DNA of 64,000 nt. Source: Salipiger sp. CCB-MM3. GTDB lineage: Bacteria; Pseudomonadota; Alphaproteobacteria; Rhodobacterales; Rhodobacteraceae. Shown here one piece after another: positions 55,476-64,000 of this stretch; the first letter of the stretch is position 1; every line of letters begins with the position of its first letter. The stretch lies in assembly GCF_001687105.1 (NCBI RefSeq), contig NZ_CP014595.1, forward strand, positions 1,697,001-1,761,000, written 5' to 3'. Both the position numbers and the translations under genes were made by a program. The notes below the pieces were generated by a model, which worked only from the letters and a program-made list of their open reading frames with translations, searched no databases and was not told the origin of the DNA.

Positions 55476-56735
55476 ATGCCCGCGCTCTGCCGCGATTGCC
55501 TCACCGAGTTTGACCACGGATCGCGCTGCCCGTCCTGCGGGCGCCCGCGGATCGTGCGGCATGAGGAGCTTTGGGACCTCTCCATCGCCCATATGGATTG
55601 CGATGCCTTCTATGCAACCGTCGAAAAACGCGAAAATCCCGAGCTTGCCGACAAGCCGGTGATCGTCGGCGGCGGCAAGCGCGGGGTGGTCTCCACCGCC
55701 TGCTACGTGGCGCGCATCCGCGGCGTGCGCTCTGCCATGCCGATGTTTCAGGCGCTGAAGCTCTGCCCCGACGCGGTGGTGGTGAAACCGCGTATGGAGC
55801 TTTACGTCGAGGTCTCGCGGCAGATCCGGGCGCTGATGGAAGAGCTGACCCCGGCGATCGAGCCGCTGTCGCTGGATGAGGCGTTTCTCGACCTTACCGG
55901 CACGGCGCGGCTGCATGGCCATCCGCCCGCGGTGATGATGGCGCGTCTGGTCAAACGCATGCGCGAGGAGCTGGGGGTCACCGGCTCGGTCGGCCTGTCG
56001 CACAATAAATTCCTCGCCAAGATTGCCTCGGACCTCGACAAGCCGCATGGGTTCTCGGTGATCGGCAAGGCCGAGACCGCCGAGTTCCTGCGGCCCAAAT
56101 CGGTGCGGATGATCTGGGGTGTCGGCATGGCCTCGCAGGAGGCGCTGGAGCGCGCCGGGATCCGCACCTTCGAGGATTTGCTGCGCTGGGAGCAGCGCGA
56201 TCTCATCCAGCGCTTCGGCTCGATGGGGCAGCGCCTGTGGCATCTGGCCCGCGGCGAGGACAGCCGCCGGGTGACGCGCAACGCGCCGGTCAAAAGCATC
56301 TCCAACGAGACCACGTTCTCCGAAGACACCGGTGATCCCGATTTGCTCGACGGGCACCTCTGGCGCATGTGCGAGAAGGTCGCGGACCGCGCCAAGGCCA
56401 AGGGGCTTGCGGGGCGGGTGGTGACGCTGAAGGTCAAACGCGCCGATTTCAAGCTGATCACCCGACGGCAGTCGCTGGCAGATGGCGATGCCACGCAAAT
56501 GGCCGACCGTATCTACCGCACGGCGCGCGCCATGCTCGACACGCTGGAGCGGCAGGGACCGTGGCGGCTTTTGGGGGCAGGGATTTCCGAACTGGTGGAC
56601 GCCGAACAGGCCGATCGCGGCGGCGATTTGCTGGACCCGGACGCGGGCAGGCGCGCGGCGGCGGAACGGGCGACGGATGCGATCCGCGCGCGGTTCGGCG
56701 ACAGTGCCATCGTCAAGGGCCGCGCGCTGCGCTGA
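55476..56735 (+). CDS. dinB: DNA polymerase IV
   Basis: 419 residues, Y-family translesion polymerase. Active-site blocks AHMDCDAFYATVE and LSLDEAFLDL, with little-finger domain near the C-terminus. A 25-residue N-terminal extension holds four cysteines, C5, C8, C18 and C21 (CxxC...CxxC), a probable zinc ribbon absent from E. coli DinB. No recognised SOS box lies in the 103 bases before the ATG. Confidence 0.95.
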   Translation: MPALCRDCLTEFDHGSRCPSCGRPRIVRHEELWDLSIAHMDCDAFYATVEKRENPELADKPVIVGGGKRGVVSTACYVARIRGVRSAMPMFQALKLCPDAVVVKPRMELYVEVSRQIRALMEELTPAIEPLSLDEAFLDLTGTARLHGHPPAVMMARLVKRMREELGVTGSVGLSHNKFLAKIASDLDKPHGFSVIGKAETAEFLRPKSVRMIWGVGMASQEALERAGIRTFEDLLRWEQRDLIQRFGSMGQRLWHLARGEDSRRVTRNAPVKSISNETTFSEDTGDPDLLDGHLWRMCEKVADRAKAKGLAGRVVTLKVKRADFKLITRRQSLADGDATQMADRIYRTARAMLDTLERQGPWRLLGAGISELVDAEQADRGGDLLDPDAGRRAAAERATDAIRARFGDSAIVKGRALR

Positions 56736-56741
56736 AGCAGC

Positions 56742-57071
56742 TCAGCGACCGCGGTTCAGCAACTCGTCCTCCTCGTCCTCGGGATCAAAGCCGAGGGCTT
56801 CGAGCCCGGCTTCGAGATGGTCGGCAAGATGCGGCGTGCCGATCAGATAGTCGGCGGTGGGCGTAGAGGCTTCGGTGAGCGCGGTGCGATAGGCCTCGGC
56901 CCATTCGTCGGCATCGAAGGCATCTCTGCCGATCCACATCACCGCGACCAGCGCGGCCTGCTCCTCTTCGCTCATGCGGTCGATGAAGCCGCGCAGCTCG
57001 CCCTCGGCACGCTCGATCTCGCGGGCCATCAGGATCACGGCGGCAATTGTGCGGACGCTGATTTCTTCCAT
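56742..57071 (-). CDS. DUF3775 family protein
   Basis: 109 residues, acidic, helical (MEEISVRTIAAVILMAREIE, then FDADEWAEAYRTALTE). The N-terminal layout matches DUF3775 proteins of alphaproteobacteria. GGAG lies 8 bases before the ATG at 57071. Function unknown; cytoplasmic. Confidence 0.7.
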   Translation of the reverse strand: MEEISVRTIAAVILMAREIERAEGELRGFIDRMSEEEQAALVAVMWIGRDAFDADEWAEAYRTALTEASTPTADYLIGTPHLADHLEAGLEALGFDPEDEEDELLNRGR

Positions 57072-57176
57072 GGCGCGTCTCCTTTCTTCGCGCACACCAT
57101 GGAGAAAAGCCTACACCCCCACCTTGATCTGCGACAAGCGGCGGGTGGAGATCAGCGGCGTGTCAGCCGGTCAGTG

Positions 57177-58193
57177 TCAGCCGGTAAGGCCAAGCGCGCG
57201 GTGCAGGAAGTGCAGCGCGTCGGAGGCCACCGCGTCATGGACCGCCGCGCGGTCCTCGGCGGTGCTGCCGCAGAGCGCGGGATCGCCGCCTTCTTCTTCC
57301 AGCAGCTTGGCGCCATCGGGCGTGCAGCGGGCAAAGAGGTCGTAGAGCCGGGCATCCTCCAGCGGGCGCACCTCGATTCCGGCTTGCACCGCGAGGCGCG
57401 TCTCTCCGGCGGCAGGCTCGGCAAGCCCATAGACCTTCGTCGCCGCGCGGCGCGGCGCCAGCGTCTCGGGGCGGAACTCGGCGAGATACTCCGGCGCCAA
57501 TGCGAGCACCGCGCGGACCCGAGGGTCGCGCCGCTCGAGCGAGAGGGCTTGCACATCGACACTGGCCGGATCGACGCCGCCCTCGGCAAACCAGTCGCAA
57601 TCGGGCGCGGGATGCGAGGAGTCGCAGTTGCGCGCATAGGCCGCGGTATCAATCTGTCCGCCGCCCAGCATCAGCGCTGCCGTGCCGCCAAGCGCGACAC
57701 CGGCCACCGCTACGCGGGTCTCGTCGATGCGCATCTGCCAGTCGGGATCGCTCAGCAGCAGATCAAGCGCCTGAGCCATTTCCGCCGGACGCCGCCAGAT
57801 CTCGCCCACCGCGCTGGCCTGATCGCGCGGGCGCTGGCCGCTGACCTCGGCGACAATGAACCCGCCCGCCGCCAGTTTCGCGGCCAGCCACGCGCCGCTC
57901 TGCTCGGCGGAGCGCAGCCCGCCGTGCGACAGCAGGACCAGCGGCAGCTTGCCGGGCTGCGGCGAGGCTTCGCGCTGCGCGGGGGTGCCCTCGAACACGG
58001 CATTGCGGCCGACGAGTTCCGAGGCGCCCGCATCGCTTTGTGCGGGGTACCAGATGGTCATCGAAATGCCGCGGTCGAAGTTCGCCTCGGGCCGGACCAT
58101 GGTACTGACACCGACGGCGGTCGCGCCCTCTTCGGCAAAGCCGGGAACGGCGAGCAGGGCCGCAAGGGCAAGGCCGGTCAGGCGGGCAATCAT
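57177..58193 (-). CDS. Alpha/beta-hydrolase-fold lipoprotein-like or secreted protein, nucleophile missing
   Basis: 338 residues with a Sec signal (MIARLTGLALAALLAVPGFA). The fold resembles dienelactone-hydrolase/PAF-acetylhydrolase-type proteins (SMTIWYPAQ, then LVLLSHGGLRS). The nucleophile elbow expected as GxSxG reads GVALGGTAA, with Ala in place of Ser, and no serine sits close by. The protein may be inactive or use another site. ATG at 58193 is preferred (AGGA 7 bases upstream). Confidence 0.7.
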   Translation of the reverse strand: MIARLTGLALAALLAVPGFAEEGATAVGVSTMVRPEANFDRGISMTIWYPAQSDAGASELVGRNAVFEGTPAQREASPQPGKLPLVLLSHGGLRSAEQSGAWLAAKLAAGGFIVAEVSGQRPRDQASAVGEIWRRPAEMAQALDLLLSDPDWQMRIDETRVAVAGVALGGTAALMLGGGQIDTAAYARNCDSSHPAPDCDWFAEGGVDPASVDVQALSLERRDPRVRAVLALAPEYLAEFRPETLAPRRAATKVYGLAEPAAGETRLAVQAGIEVRPLEDARLYDLFARCTPDGAKLLEEEGGDPALCGSTAEDRAAVHDAVASDALHFLHRALGLTG

Positions 58194-58223
58194 CGTCATG
58201 TCCTTGGCGAGTCGAACGGAAAG

Positions 58224-59363
58224 TCAGGTCTGCCGTGGCAATGGCACGATCTGACCCTCGGGCGCCAGATCTTCGAAATCAAAATTGTCCAGTTTTTGGG
58301 CACGGCGCCCGGCTTTCTCGGCGCTGGTGCGAATTTCCGAGAGATCCCGCGCGGCCATGCCGAAGTGCCGGTCGAGGTTCTCCACGCGCGCACCGAGCCG
58401 GTCCATGTCCTGCGCGAGCAGCGCTAGCTCGCGGCGGATGGCGCCCGCCTGCTCGCGCATCCGCGCGTCTTTCAGCACCGCGCGAAGCGTGTTGAGCGTG
58501 GCCATGCAGGTGGTCGGCGAGACGATCCAGACCTTCATGCCGAAGCCTTCGCGCACCATCTCGGGGAAGTTGCCGTGCAATTCGGCATAGACCGCCTCGG
58601 AGGGCAGGAACATCAGCGCGCTTTCGGCGGTCTCGCCATCGAGGATGTAGCGGTCCGAGATGTCGCGGATGTGCTTGCGCACCGACATGCGGAAGGCCTG
58701 AGATGCGCGCTGCTTGGCCTCGGGCGTCTCGGCGCGGCGCAGCATCTCATAGGCTTCGAGCGGGAATTTCGCGTCGATGACGATATGACCCGGCGGCTCC
58801 GGCAGCTTGATCAGGCAATCGGCGCGGCGGCCGTTCGACAGGGTGGCCTGCAGCCGGTAGCTGTCGGCGGGCAGGGCTTGGGTGACGATGTCGCGCAGCT
58901 GGATCTCGCCAAAGGCACCGCGGGTCTGCTTGTTCGACAGGATGTCCTGCAGCGACAGCACGTCGCCCGAGAGCCGGGTGATGTTCTCCTGCGCCTGATC
59001 GATGGTCTTCAGCCGCTCTTGCAACTGGCCCAGCGAATGCGCGGTGCGGCGGGCATTGCCGTGCAGGTTCTCAGTCATGCTCTGCTGCACCTGCGCCAGC
59101 CGCTTTTCCATCAATTGCAGCATGGCGTTCTGGCTTTTGACCTGCGCCTCGGAGACATGGTGCAACCCGCCCGAAAGCCGTTCCTGCCCTTCGGACAGCG
59201 CCTGCACCCGCTGCGACAGCTGGCTGAGCGGGTAGCCAAGGCGGGCGGCGCGGTTCGAGGCGCGGATCGCCATGATCATCAGGACCGCAAGCAGCGCCGC
59301 CCCGGCAGCGGCCCAGAGGCGCGGGTCACTCGCGGCGATGCTCTGCCCGGCGATTTCGATCAT
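58224..59363 (-). CDS. rmuC: DNA recombination protein RmuC
   Basis: 379 residues. An N-terminal membrane segment (about 17-33) is followed by a long coiled-coil and the nuclease-like core (NKQTRGAFGEIQLRDI, ADCLIKLPEPPGHIVIDAKFPLEAY), with the D..D-K motif (VIDAKFPLE). RmuC limits DNA inversions in E. coli. The ATG overlaps the mutL stop (ATGA), so it is made together with MutL. Confidence 0.92.
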   Translation of the reverse strand: MIEIAGQSIAASDPRLWAAAGAALLAVLMIMAIRASNRAARLGYPLSQLSQRVQALSEGQERLSGGLHHVSEAQVKSQNAMLQLMEKRLAQVQQSMTENLHGNARRTAHSLGQLQERLKTIDQAQENITRLSGDVLSLQDILSNKQTRGAFGEIQLRDIVTQALPADSYRLQATLSNGRRADCLIKLPEPPGHIVIDAKFPLEAYEMLRRAETPEAKQRASQAFRMSVRKHIRDISDRYILDGETAESALMFLPSEAVYAELHGNFPEMVREGFGMKVWIVSPTTCMATLNTLRAVLKDARMREQAGAIRRELALLAQDMDRLGARVENLDRHFGMAARDLSEIRTSAEKAGRRAQKLDNFDFEDLAPEGQIVPLPRQT

Positions 59364-61339
59364 GTGCGGCCGAACAGCCTCTCGATATCGGAGAGCCGCA
59401 GTTCGACATAGGTGGGGCGCCCGTGGTTGCACTGGCCGGAATGGGGCGTCGCCTCCATCTCGCGCAGCAGGGCGTTCATTTCTTCGGCGCGCATCCGGCG
59501 GCCCGAACGGATCGAGCCGTGGCAGGCGACGCGGCTGAGGATCGCCTCGAGCTTTTCCTGCACCAACTGCGAGCTGCCGTAGTCCGAAAGCTCGTCGAGG
59601 ATGTCCTTGATCAGCGCCTCGGCGTTGACCTCGCCAAGGATCGCCGGGGTTTCGCGCACTGCCAGCGCCGAGCCGCCAAAGGGCTCGACCGACAGACCCA
59701 TGCGGCCCAGGTCCTCGGCGATATCGAGGATGCGCGAAAGGTCGTCCTGCGACAGCTCGACGATCTCGGGGATCAGCAGCGCCTGCGCCGCGACGCCGCG
59801 TTCGGCCATCTGGCGCTTGAGCTTTTCATAGACCAGCCGTTCATGCGCCGCGTGCTGATCGACGATGACGATGCCGCTTTCGGTCTGGGCGATGATGTAA
59901 TTCTCGTGCACTTGCCCGCGCGCCGCGCCAAGCGGCAGATGGGCGGCCTCGGGCTCGGCCGGAGCGTCTTCGACCACGCGGCCCGACCAGCTGCCCTGCA
60001 TCTCGGCAAAGCCCTGCGGCTGCGGCACGCGCGGCGGGGCCGGGACGAAGTTGGGATCGGGGGCCTGCGCGGCATAGGCGGCGCTGCGCGCGCCTGCCGA
60101 CGGACGGTCCATTTGGTAGACGCGTGGGCTGCTGATGGCCTGCTGCGGCGCACCCAGCGGCGCGCCGCCGCCATAGGCACCAAAACTGTCGGTCTGCGAG
60201 GGCTGCTGGTGCAGCGGCATCTGCTGGCCATCCGGAAGCGGTGCGCGCATCTCGGGGCGCAGCGCCGCCAGCGTCTCGGAGGCGACGGTGCTCGAGGCGC
60301 GGTGCCCCGCCTCAGCCAGCGCATGACGCAGCGCCGAGACGATCAGCCCGCGCACGATGCCAGGCTCGCGAAAGCGCACCTCGGATTTCGCCGGGTGCAC
60401 GTTCACGTCCACCTTATGCGGATCGCAGTCGACAAACAGCGCCACCGCCGGGTGCCGCTCGCGGCTGAGGTAGTCGGCATAGGCGCCGCGCAGCGCGCCA
60501 TGCAGCAGCTTGTCCTGCACCGGGCGACCGTTAACGAAAAGATGCTGCGCCACCGACGAGCCGCGCGAATAGGTCGGCAGGGCGGCGTAGCCGGTCAGCC
60601 GGAAGCCCTCGCGCTCGGCGTCGATGGCCAGCGCGTTCTCGGTGAACTCGGCGCCCAGCACCTGCGAGAGCCGCCCGCGCAGCGCGTCGAAAAGATCGCC
60701 CGAGACCGAGTCGGCGCGGAAGGTCACCCGGTCCTTGCCCTGCGACACGTCGCGCAGGGTGAAGGCGACCGAGGGTTCGGCCATGGCGATGCGCTTCATC
60801 ACGTCCGAGATGCCCATCATCTCGGCACGGTCGGTGCGCAGGAACTTCAGCCGGGCCGGGGTGGCGAAGAAGAGATCGCGCAGCGTGACCACCGTGCCGC
60901 GGTTCAGGGCCGCCGGTTTCACCGCACCCATCTGCCCGCCCGAGACGCTGATCTCTGCGCCTTCCTCACCCGGAATGCGGCTCTGGATGGTCAGCCGCCC
61001 CACCGCGCCCAGCGAGGGCAGCGCCTCGCCGCGGAAGCCGAAGCTGTGGATGTTCAGCAGGTCCGAGCCGTCGATCTTCGAGGTGGCGTGGCGCGACAGC
61101 GCCAGCGGAAGCTCATCCGCGCCCATGCCGCAGCCATCGTCGGTCACCCGGATCAGCGTCTTGCCGCCATCGGCGATCTCGACCGTGACGCGGGTGGCCC
61201 CTGCGTCGACGGCATTCTCCACCAGTTCCTTCACCGCCGACGCAGGACGTTCCACCACCTCGCCAGCGGCGATGCGGTTGATGGCGGCGTCGTCGAGCTG
61301 ACGAATAACAGGACGCATATTGGGGGTGTGGGTGTTCAT
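59360..61339 (-). CDS. mutL: DNA mismatch repair protein MutL
   Basis: 659 residues. GHKL ATPase N-terminus (NRIAAGEVVERPASAVKELV, then ITDDGCGM-type RVTDDGCGMG). A Pro/Ala-rich linker lies around 350-440. The C-terminal endonuclease domain has the metal motif DQHAAHERLVYE, ACHGSIRSG and CNHGRPT, so this MutL is of the nicking type (unlike E. coli). Start at 61339. Confidence 0.96.
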   Translation of the reverse strand: MNTHTPNMRPVIRQLDDAAINRIAAGEVVERPASAVKELVENAVDAGATRVTVEIADGGKTLIRVTDDGCGMGADELPLALSRHATSKIDGSDLLNIHSFGFRGEALPSLGAVGRLTIQSRIPGEEGAEISVSGGQMGAVKPAALNRGTVVTLRDLFFATPARLKFLRTDRAEMMGISDVMKRIAMAEPSVAFTLRDVSQGKDRVTFRADSVSGDLFDALRGRLSQVLGAEFTENALAIDAEREGFRLTGYAALPTYSRGSSVAQHLFVNGRPVQDKLLHGALRGAYADYLSRERHPAVALFVDCDPHKVDVNVHPAKSEVRFREPGIVRGLIVSALRHALAEAGHRASSTVASETLAALRPEMRAPLPDGQQMPLHQQPSQTDSFGAYGGGAPLGAPQQAISSPRVYQMDRPSAGARSAAYAAQAPDPNFVPAPPRVPQPQGFAEMQGSWSGRVVEDAPAEPEAAHLPLGAARGQVHENYIIAQTESGIVIVDQHAAHERLVYEKLKRQMAERGVAAQALLIPEIVELSQDDLSRILDIAEDLGRMGLSVEPFGGSALAVRETPAILGEVNAEALIKDILDELSDYGSSQLVQEKLEAILSRVACHGSIRSGRRMRAEEMNALLREMEATPHSGQCNHGRPTYVELRLSDIERLFGRT

Positions 61340-61390
61340 GCCACCATACCTAGCAGGGTTCGCGCGATTCTGGAACGGGGCGCAGGGCGC

Positions 61391-61867
61391 TCAATCCGCC
61401 GCCAGAGGCGCCGCTTCTCCGCCCGAGACGGCCAGCGCATCCCCCGGCGCAACCACCACCATCAGCCCGCGCTTGCCGCCGTTGAGCACGATCCGCTCGG
61501 CCCCCATCGCGGCAGCCTCAAAGACCACGGGCGCGCGCTTCTTTTGCCCGAAAGGGCTGATCCCGCCGGTGTGCATCCCCGTCAGCCGCTCGGCCTTGGC
61601 GGGGTCCATCATCTGCGCCGACTTGCCGCCAAAGGCGCTGGCCACCCGCTTCATCGACAGCGAGCCCCCCGAGGGGATGACCGCGCAGCAGGGCTTGCCG
61701 TCAACTTCAACCATCAGGGTCTTCAGCACCTTGTCGGGGTCCCAGCCAATCGCCTCGGCGGCATGCAGTCCGATCTGCGCCTGCCCGGAGACATAGTCGT
61801 ACTCCAGCAACTCGAACGCCACCTTGGCGCGCATCAGCGCCTGCGTGGCCGGTGTGCCCTTGCTCAT
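61391..61867 (-). CDS. ybaK: Cys-tRNA(Pro)/Cys-tRNA deacylase YbaK
   Basis: 158 residues of the YbaK/ProX-type editing fold. It hydrolyses Cys wrongly attached to tRNA-Pro. The region KVLKTLMVEVDGKPCCAVIP and the TGGISPFGQKK loop are typical. It lies 51 bases before mutL and 10 bases after the DUF4186 gene. Confidence 0.93.
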   Translation of the reverse strand: MSKGTPATQALMRAKVAFELLEYDYVSGQAQIGLHAAEAIGWDPDKVLKTLMVEVDGKPCCAVIPSGGSLSMKRVASAFGGKSAQMMDPAKAERLTGMHTGGISPFGQKKRAPVVFEAAAMGAERIVLNGGKRGLMVVVAPGDALAVSGGEAAPLAAD

Positions 61868-61877
61868 GCCAGACCTC

Positions 61878-62240
61878 TCATGCCCTATAGCCCATCTGCC
61901 GGTCGACCCACATAAGGATCACCGCAACCACCTGCGCCTGCTCGTCCTTGCTCAACGCGCGCCCCGCCGGCATCCCGTGCCATTTCGCCAGACATCCCCT
62001 GCAGCAGGTCGCCGTGGCGTGCTGGGCGATGAACACCGGATGGCCGCGCATGGGCGTCTGCTTGCCGTCGTTGCGCGGCTCCGCCGGGGCCAGCCGGTCC
62101 GCGATGAAATCGCGCGCATGCGAGAGGATCGTCTCGCGGCCCTTTGCGTCGGCATAGGCCCGTTCCTCGGGGCCAAGGCGAAAGCGGCTGCGGAACTTCG
62201 ACCGGGCCAGCCGTTCGAACAGCTGATCCGGGGCGCTCAT
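61878..62240 (-). CDS. DUF4186 family protein
   Basis: 120 residues. Conserved-looking HPVFIAQHATATCCRGCLAKWHG carries a CCxxC and histidines, perhaps a metal site. Start overlaps the stop of the IMPACT gene (ATGA). Function unknown. Confidence 0.78.
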   Translation of the reverse strand: MSAPDQLFERLARSKFRSRFRLGPEERAYADAKGRETILSHARDFIADRLAPAEPRNDGKQTPMRGHPVFIAQHATATCCRGCLAKWHGMPAGRALSKDEQAQVVAVILMWVDRQMGYRA

Positions 62241-62587
62241 TCCATGCTCTCGATATAGGTGCGCACCGCATCCTGCACGTGGCGGAACCGATCGCCGCCC
62301 AGATGCTTGCCGCCGTACCAGCGGGTCACCACGATGATGTGGCCCTTCAGCCCCTCACGCTCGAGCATGCGCAGGATCACCATGCCCGCGCCGCTCTCGC
62401 CATCATCGTTCTTGATCGGCGCGTCCTCGGTCAGCAGACCCCATGTGTTATGCGTGGCCTTGGCGAACTTCTTGTTGCGCTTCAACTCTTTGAGGAAGGC
62501 CTTGGCCTCCTCCTCCGAGGCGCAGGGCCCGCCCGAGACGGCATATTTGGAGCCGCGGTCGCTGATGATGTTCTCGAGAGTGCGCAT
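62237..62587 (-). CDS. IMPACT/YigZ-family (UPF0029) protein
   Basis: 116 residues containing the N-terminal IMPACT domain only (SKYAVSGGPC, HNTWGLL, DDGESGAGM, RWYGGKHLGGDR). YigZ has an extra C-terminal domain that is missing here. Role unclear. It is translationally coupled to the DUF4186 gene. Confidence 0.87.
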   Translation of the reverse strand: MRTLENIISDRGSKYAVSGGPCASEEEAKAFLKELKRNKKFAKATHNTWGLLTEDAPIKNDDGESGAGMVILRMLEREGLKGHIIVVTRWYGGKHLGGDRFRHVQDAVRTYIESME

Positions 62588-62626
62588 GGCGAAGAGGTAT
62601 TGCGCGCCGCGGCAGGGCGCAAGACC

Positions 62627-63682
62627 TCAGCCGCCGAGGTAGCCGCGCTCGATCTCCAGCAGCCGTTGCTTGCGCCAAAGCCCGCCTCCATAGCCGGTGA
62701 GCGAGCCGTCGGCCCCGATCACCCGGTGGCAGGGGATCACCAGCGCGATCTGGTTGGCACCATTGGCCTGCGCCACCGCCCGCGTGGCCGTGGGCCGCCC
62801 CAGCGCCTGCGCCAGCGCGCCGTAGCTGCGTGTCTCGCCCGCCGGGATCTCGCGCAGGGCGCGCCAGACCGATTTGGTGAACTCCGAGCCATGCAGCGCC
62901 AGCGGTGTGTCGAACTGCGCGCTCTCCCCGGCGAAGAACCGCGCCAGCTCATCGCGGATCTGCTCCGATGGCGCGAACTGCCCCACGCCGATCTCGCCGC
63001 CCGCGCCCTTGCGCAGCTTTTCCAGCTCGCGCGGCAGCGCCTTGCGGTCCATGAATTCGAGCAGGTGCAGATGGCTCTTGGAGCAGACCGAGACCATGTC
63101 GCCCAGCGGTGTCTCGATCCAATCGGCGCGCAGCATGGCATCCGGCCTCAAGGCGCCCGGCGCCACCCCAAGCGCCTTGGCAAAGCCCGCGCGGAAGGCC
63201 GAGGCGCTCTCGAACCCGGCATCCAGCTGCGCCTCGATCACCGGCGCGCCCGAGGCCAGCGCGGTGAACCCCTCGCGCAGCCGCCGCTGCCGGGCCATTT
63301 CGAGGAAGGTCATGCCGAACTGCCGCTTGAAGGCGCGGCGCACGGTCGAGGGATCAAGCCCCATGGCCACCAGATCCGGCTCGGACCAGCGGAAGGCGGG
63401 GCGCGCGTCCAGCGCTTGCAGCAGCTTGGCAATAACCGGATCACCCTTGGCCATGGGCGCCAGCGGATGGCAGCGCTTGCAGGGGCGGAAGCCCGCGGTG
63501 ATGCATTCGCCCACGGTCTCGAAAAAGCTGCAGTTCTCGCGCAGCGGTTTTCGGGCCGGGCAGGTCAGGCGGCAGAAGATGCCGGTCGAGGCGACGCCGA
63601 CGTAGGCCCGCCCGTCAAACGACGGGTCCCGGTCGAGCAGCGCCTGATAGAGCGTGTCGGGATCTGGAAGAGCAAACAGCAT
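62627..63682 (-). CDS. ada: Bifunctional Ada: methylated-DNA repair and transcriptional activator
   Basis: 351 residues. The N-terminal zinc site has C37, C41, C68 and C71 (C37 is the methyl-phosphotriester acceptor by position). An AraC-type HTH (about 85-170) follows, then the O6-methylguanine transferase domain with the IPCHRVIG active-site cysteine. It repairs alkylated DNA and activates its regulon. First gene of the minus chain down to rmuC. Confidence 0.95.
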   Translation of the reverse strand: MLFALPDPDTLYQALLDRDPSFDGRAYVGVASTGIFCRLTCPARKPLRENCSFFETVGECITAGFRPCKRCHPLAPMAKGDPVIAKLLQALDARPAFRWSEPDLVAMGLDPSTVRRAFKRQFGMTFLEMARQRRLREGFTALASGAPVIEAQLDAGFESASAFRAGFAKALGVAPGALRPDAMLRADWIETPLGDMVSVCSKSHLHLLEFMDRKALPRELEKLRKGAGGEIGVGQFAPSEQIRDELARFFAGESAQFDTPLALHGSEFTKSVWRALREIPAGETRSYGALAQALGRPTATRAVAQANGANQIALVIPCHRVIGADGSLTGYGGGLWRKQRLLEIERGYLGG

Positions 63683-63828
63683 GGCGCGACTCTACCTGAT
63701 CCCTGCGCGGCGCGCCGCCGGAAATCGGGCGTCTATTACGGCGCTCGCGCCGCCCCCCTTGTCATTGGCGTGGGCAAGACCAATTGTCAGGACAGGTTCA
63801 GAAATCGCGATATGAAAGGAGTCCCGTC

Positions 63829-64000
63829 ATGAAGACCGAAGAAGTGGGCAGCGCCCTGCTCGAAACATGGTCGGTGGACGAGGTGGCCGAGGCCTTCGAC
63901 AAGGGCGAGATCGTGCTGATCGACGTGCGCACGCCGCAGGAATATATGTTCGAGCACATCGAAGGCGCGCTCTTGATGCCCATGGCCTTCTTCCGCGCCG
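63829..64000 (+). CDS. Rhodanese-domain protein, partial
   Basis: 57 codons visible, cut by the window edge. MKTEEVGSALLETWSVDEVA followed by VLIDVRTPQEYMFEHIEGA is the start of a rhodanese fold; the catalytic loop lies outside. AAGGAG is 7 bases before the ATG. Confidence 0.85.
   Translation, partial: MKTEEVGSALLETWSVDEVAEAFDKGEIVLIDVRTPQEYMFEHIEGALLMPMAFFRA

Overview
This is a high-GC (roughly two-thirds G+C) bacterial chromosome segment, almost certainly from an alphaproteobacterium of the Rhodobacteraceae (Roseobacter-type). The pointers are the tandem glycine riboswitch in front of gcvTHP, the nasT-nasS-nrtAB-nrtCD-nirBD-nasA-cobA nitrate cluster, a GTG-started FeS-type photolyase, a second GluRS-type gltX, and a dispersed intergenic repeat of a kind I associate with that family. 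I cannot name the genus. No phage, insertion sequence, CRISPR array, rRNA or tRNA was seen. It looks like stable core and accessory chromosome with very few long gaps.

Layout. 1-4139: glycine cleavage operon gcvT-gcvH-gcvP (minus; gcvP cut by the window edge) behind a tandem glycine riboswitch, with an NsrR-like Rrf2 regulator just upstream. 4238-13940: housekeeping and orphan genes (GGCT, DUF2254, gltX, pfkB, an uncharacterised two-gene unit, a Tat-exported metallo-beta-lactamase-fold enzyme, a 2OG-Fe(II) oxygenase, a small zincin, nadE). 14121-19828: a secreted MORN-repeat protein, a DUF2945 protein, and a GntR-GNAT-SDR-photolyase gene chain. 20092-24868: a polyamine-type ABC importer with a hydantoin-racemase-like enzyme. 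24935-37514: the assimilatory nitrate/nitrite regulon, with NasS/NasT sensing and a leader that carries ANTAR-type hairpins overlapping a terminator. 37738-45413: a putrescine/polyamine uptake and breakdown regulon (aminotransferase, GntR, potFGHI-type importer, PuuB-like oxidase) sharing a TGATCA-centred operator. 45471-48532: argC, and glnK-amtB. 48808-53116: a class A PBP, pyrF, trpS. 53159-54318: NfeD/SPFH pair. 54601-58193: a hypothetical protein, a Nudix hydrolase, dinB, a DUF3775 protein and an alpha/beta-hydrolase-like protein. 58224-63682: a repair-flavoured minus-strand chain (ada, IMPACT, DUF4186, ybaK, mutL, rmuC). 63829-end: a rhodanese-domain gene, cut by the edge.

The strongest unlisted signals are two leader-peptide attenuators. 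One precedes trpS: a short peptide with tandem Trp codons and four GC-rich segments that pair 1:2, 2:3 and 3:4, ending in a T-run terminator. The other precedes argC: a 32-residue peptide with five consecutive Arg codons, a segment inside it that is complementary to the 5' arm of a downstream T-tailed terminator, and a competing pairing that uses the Arg codons themselves. Together with the glycine riboswitch and the NasT leader, this window has four RNA-based switches for nitrogen and amino-acid genes.

Functionally the window is dominated by nitrogen economy: nitrate, nitrite and ammonium assimilation, PII signalling, polyamine import and catabolism, arginine synthesis and glycine cleavage.
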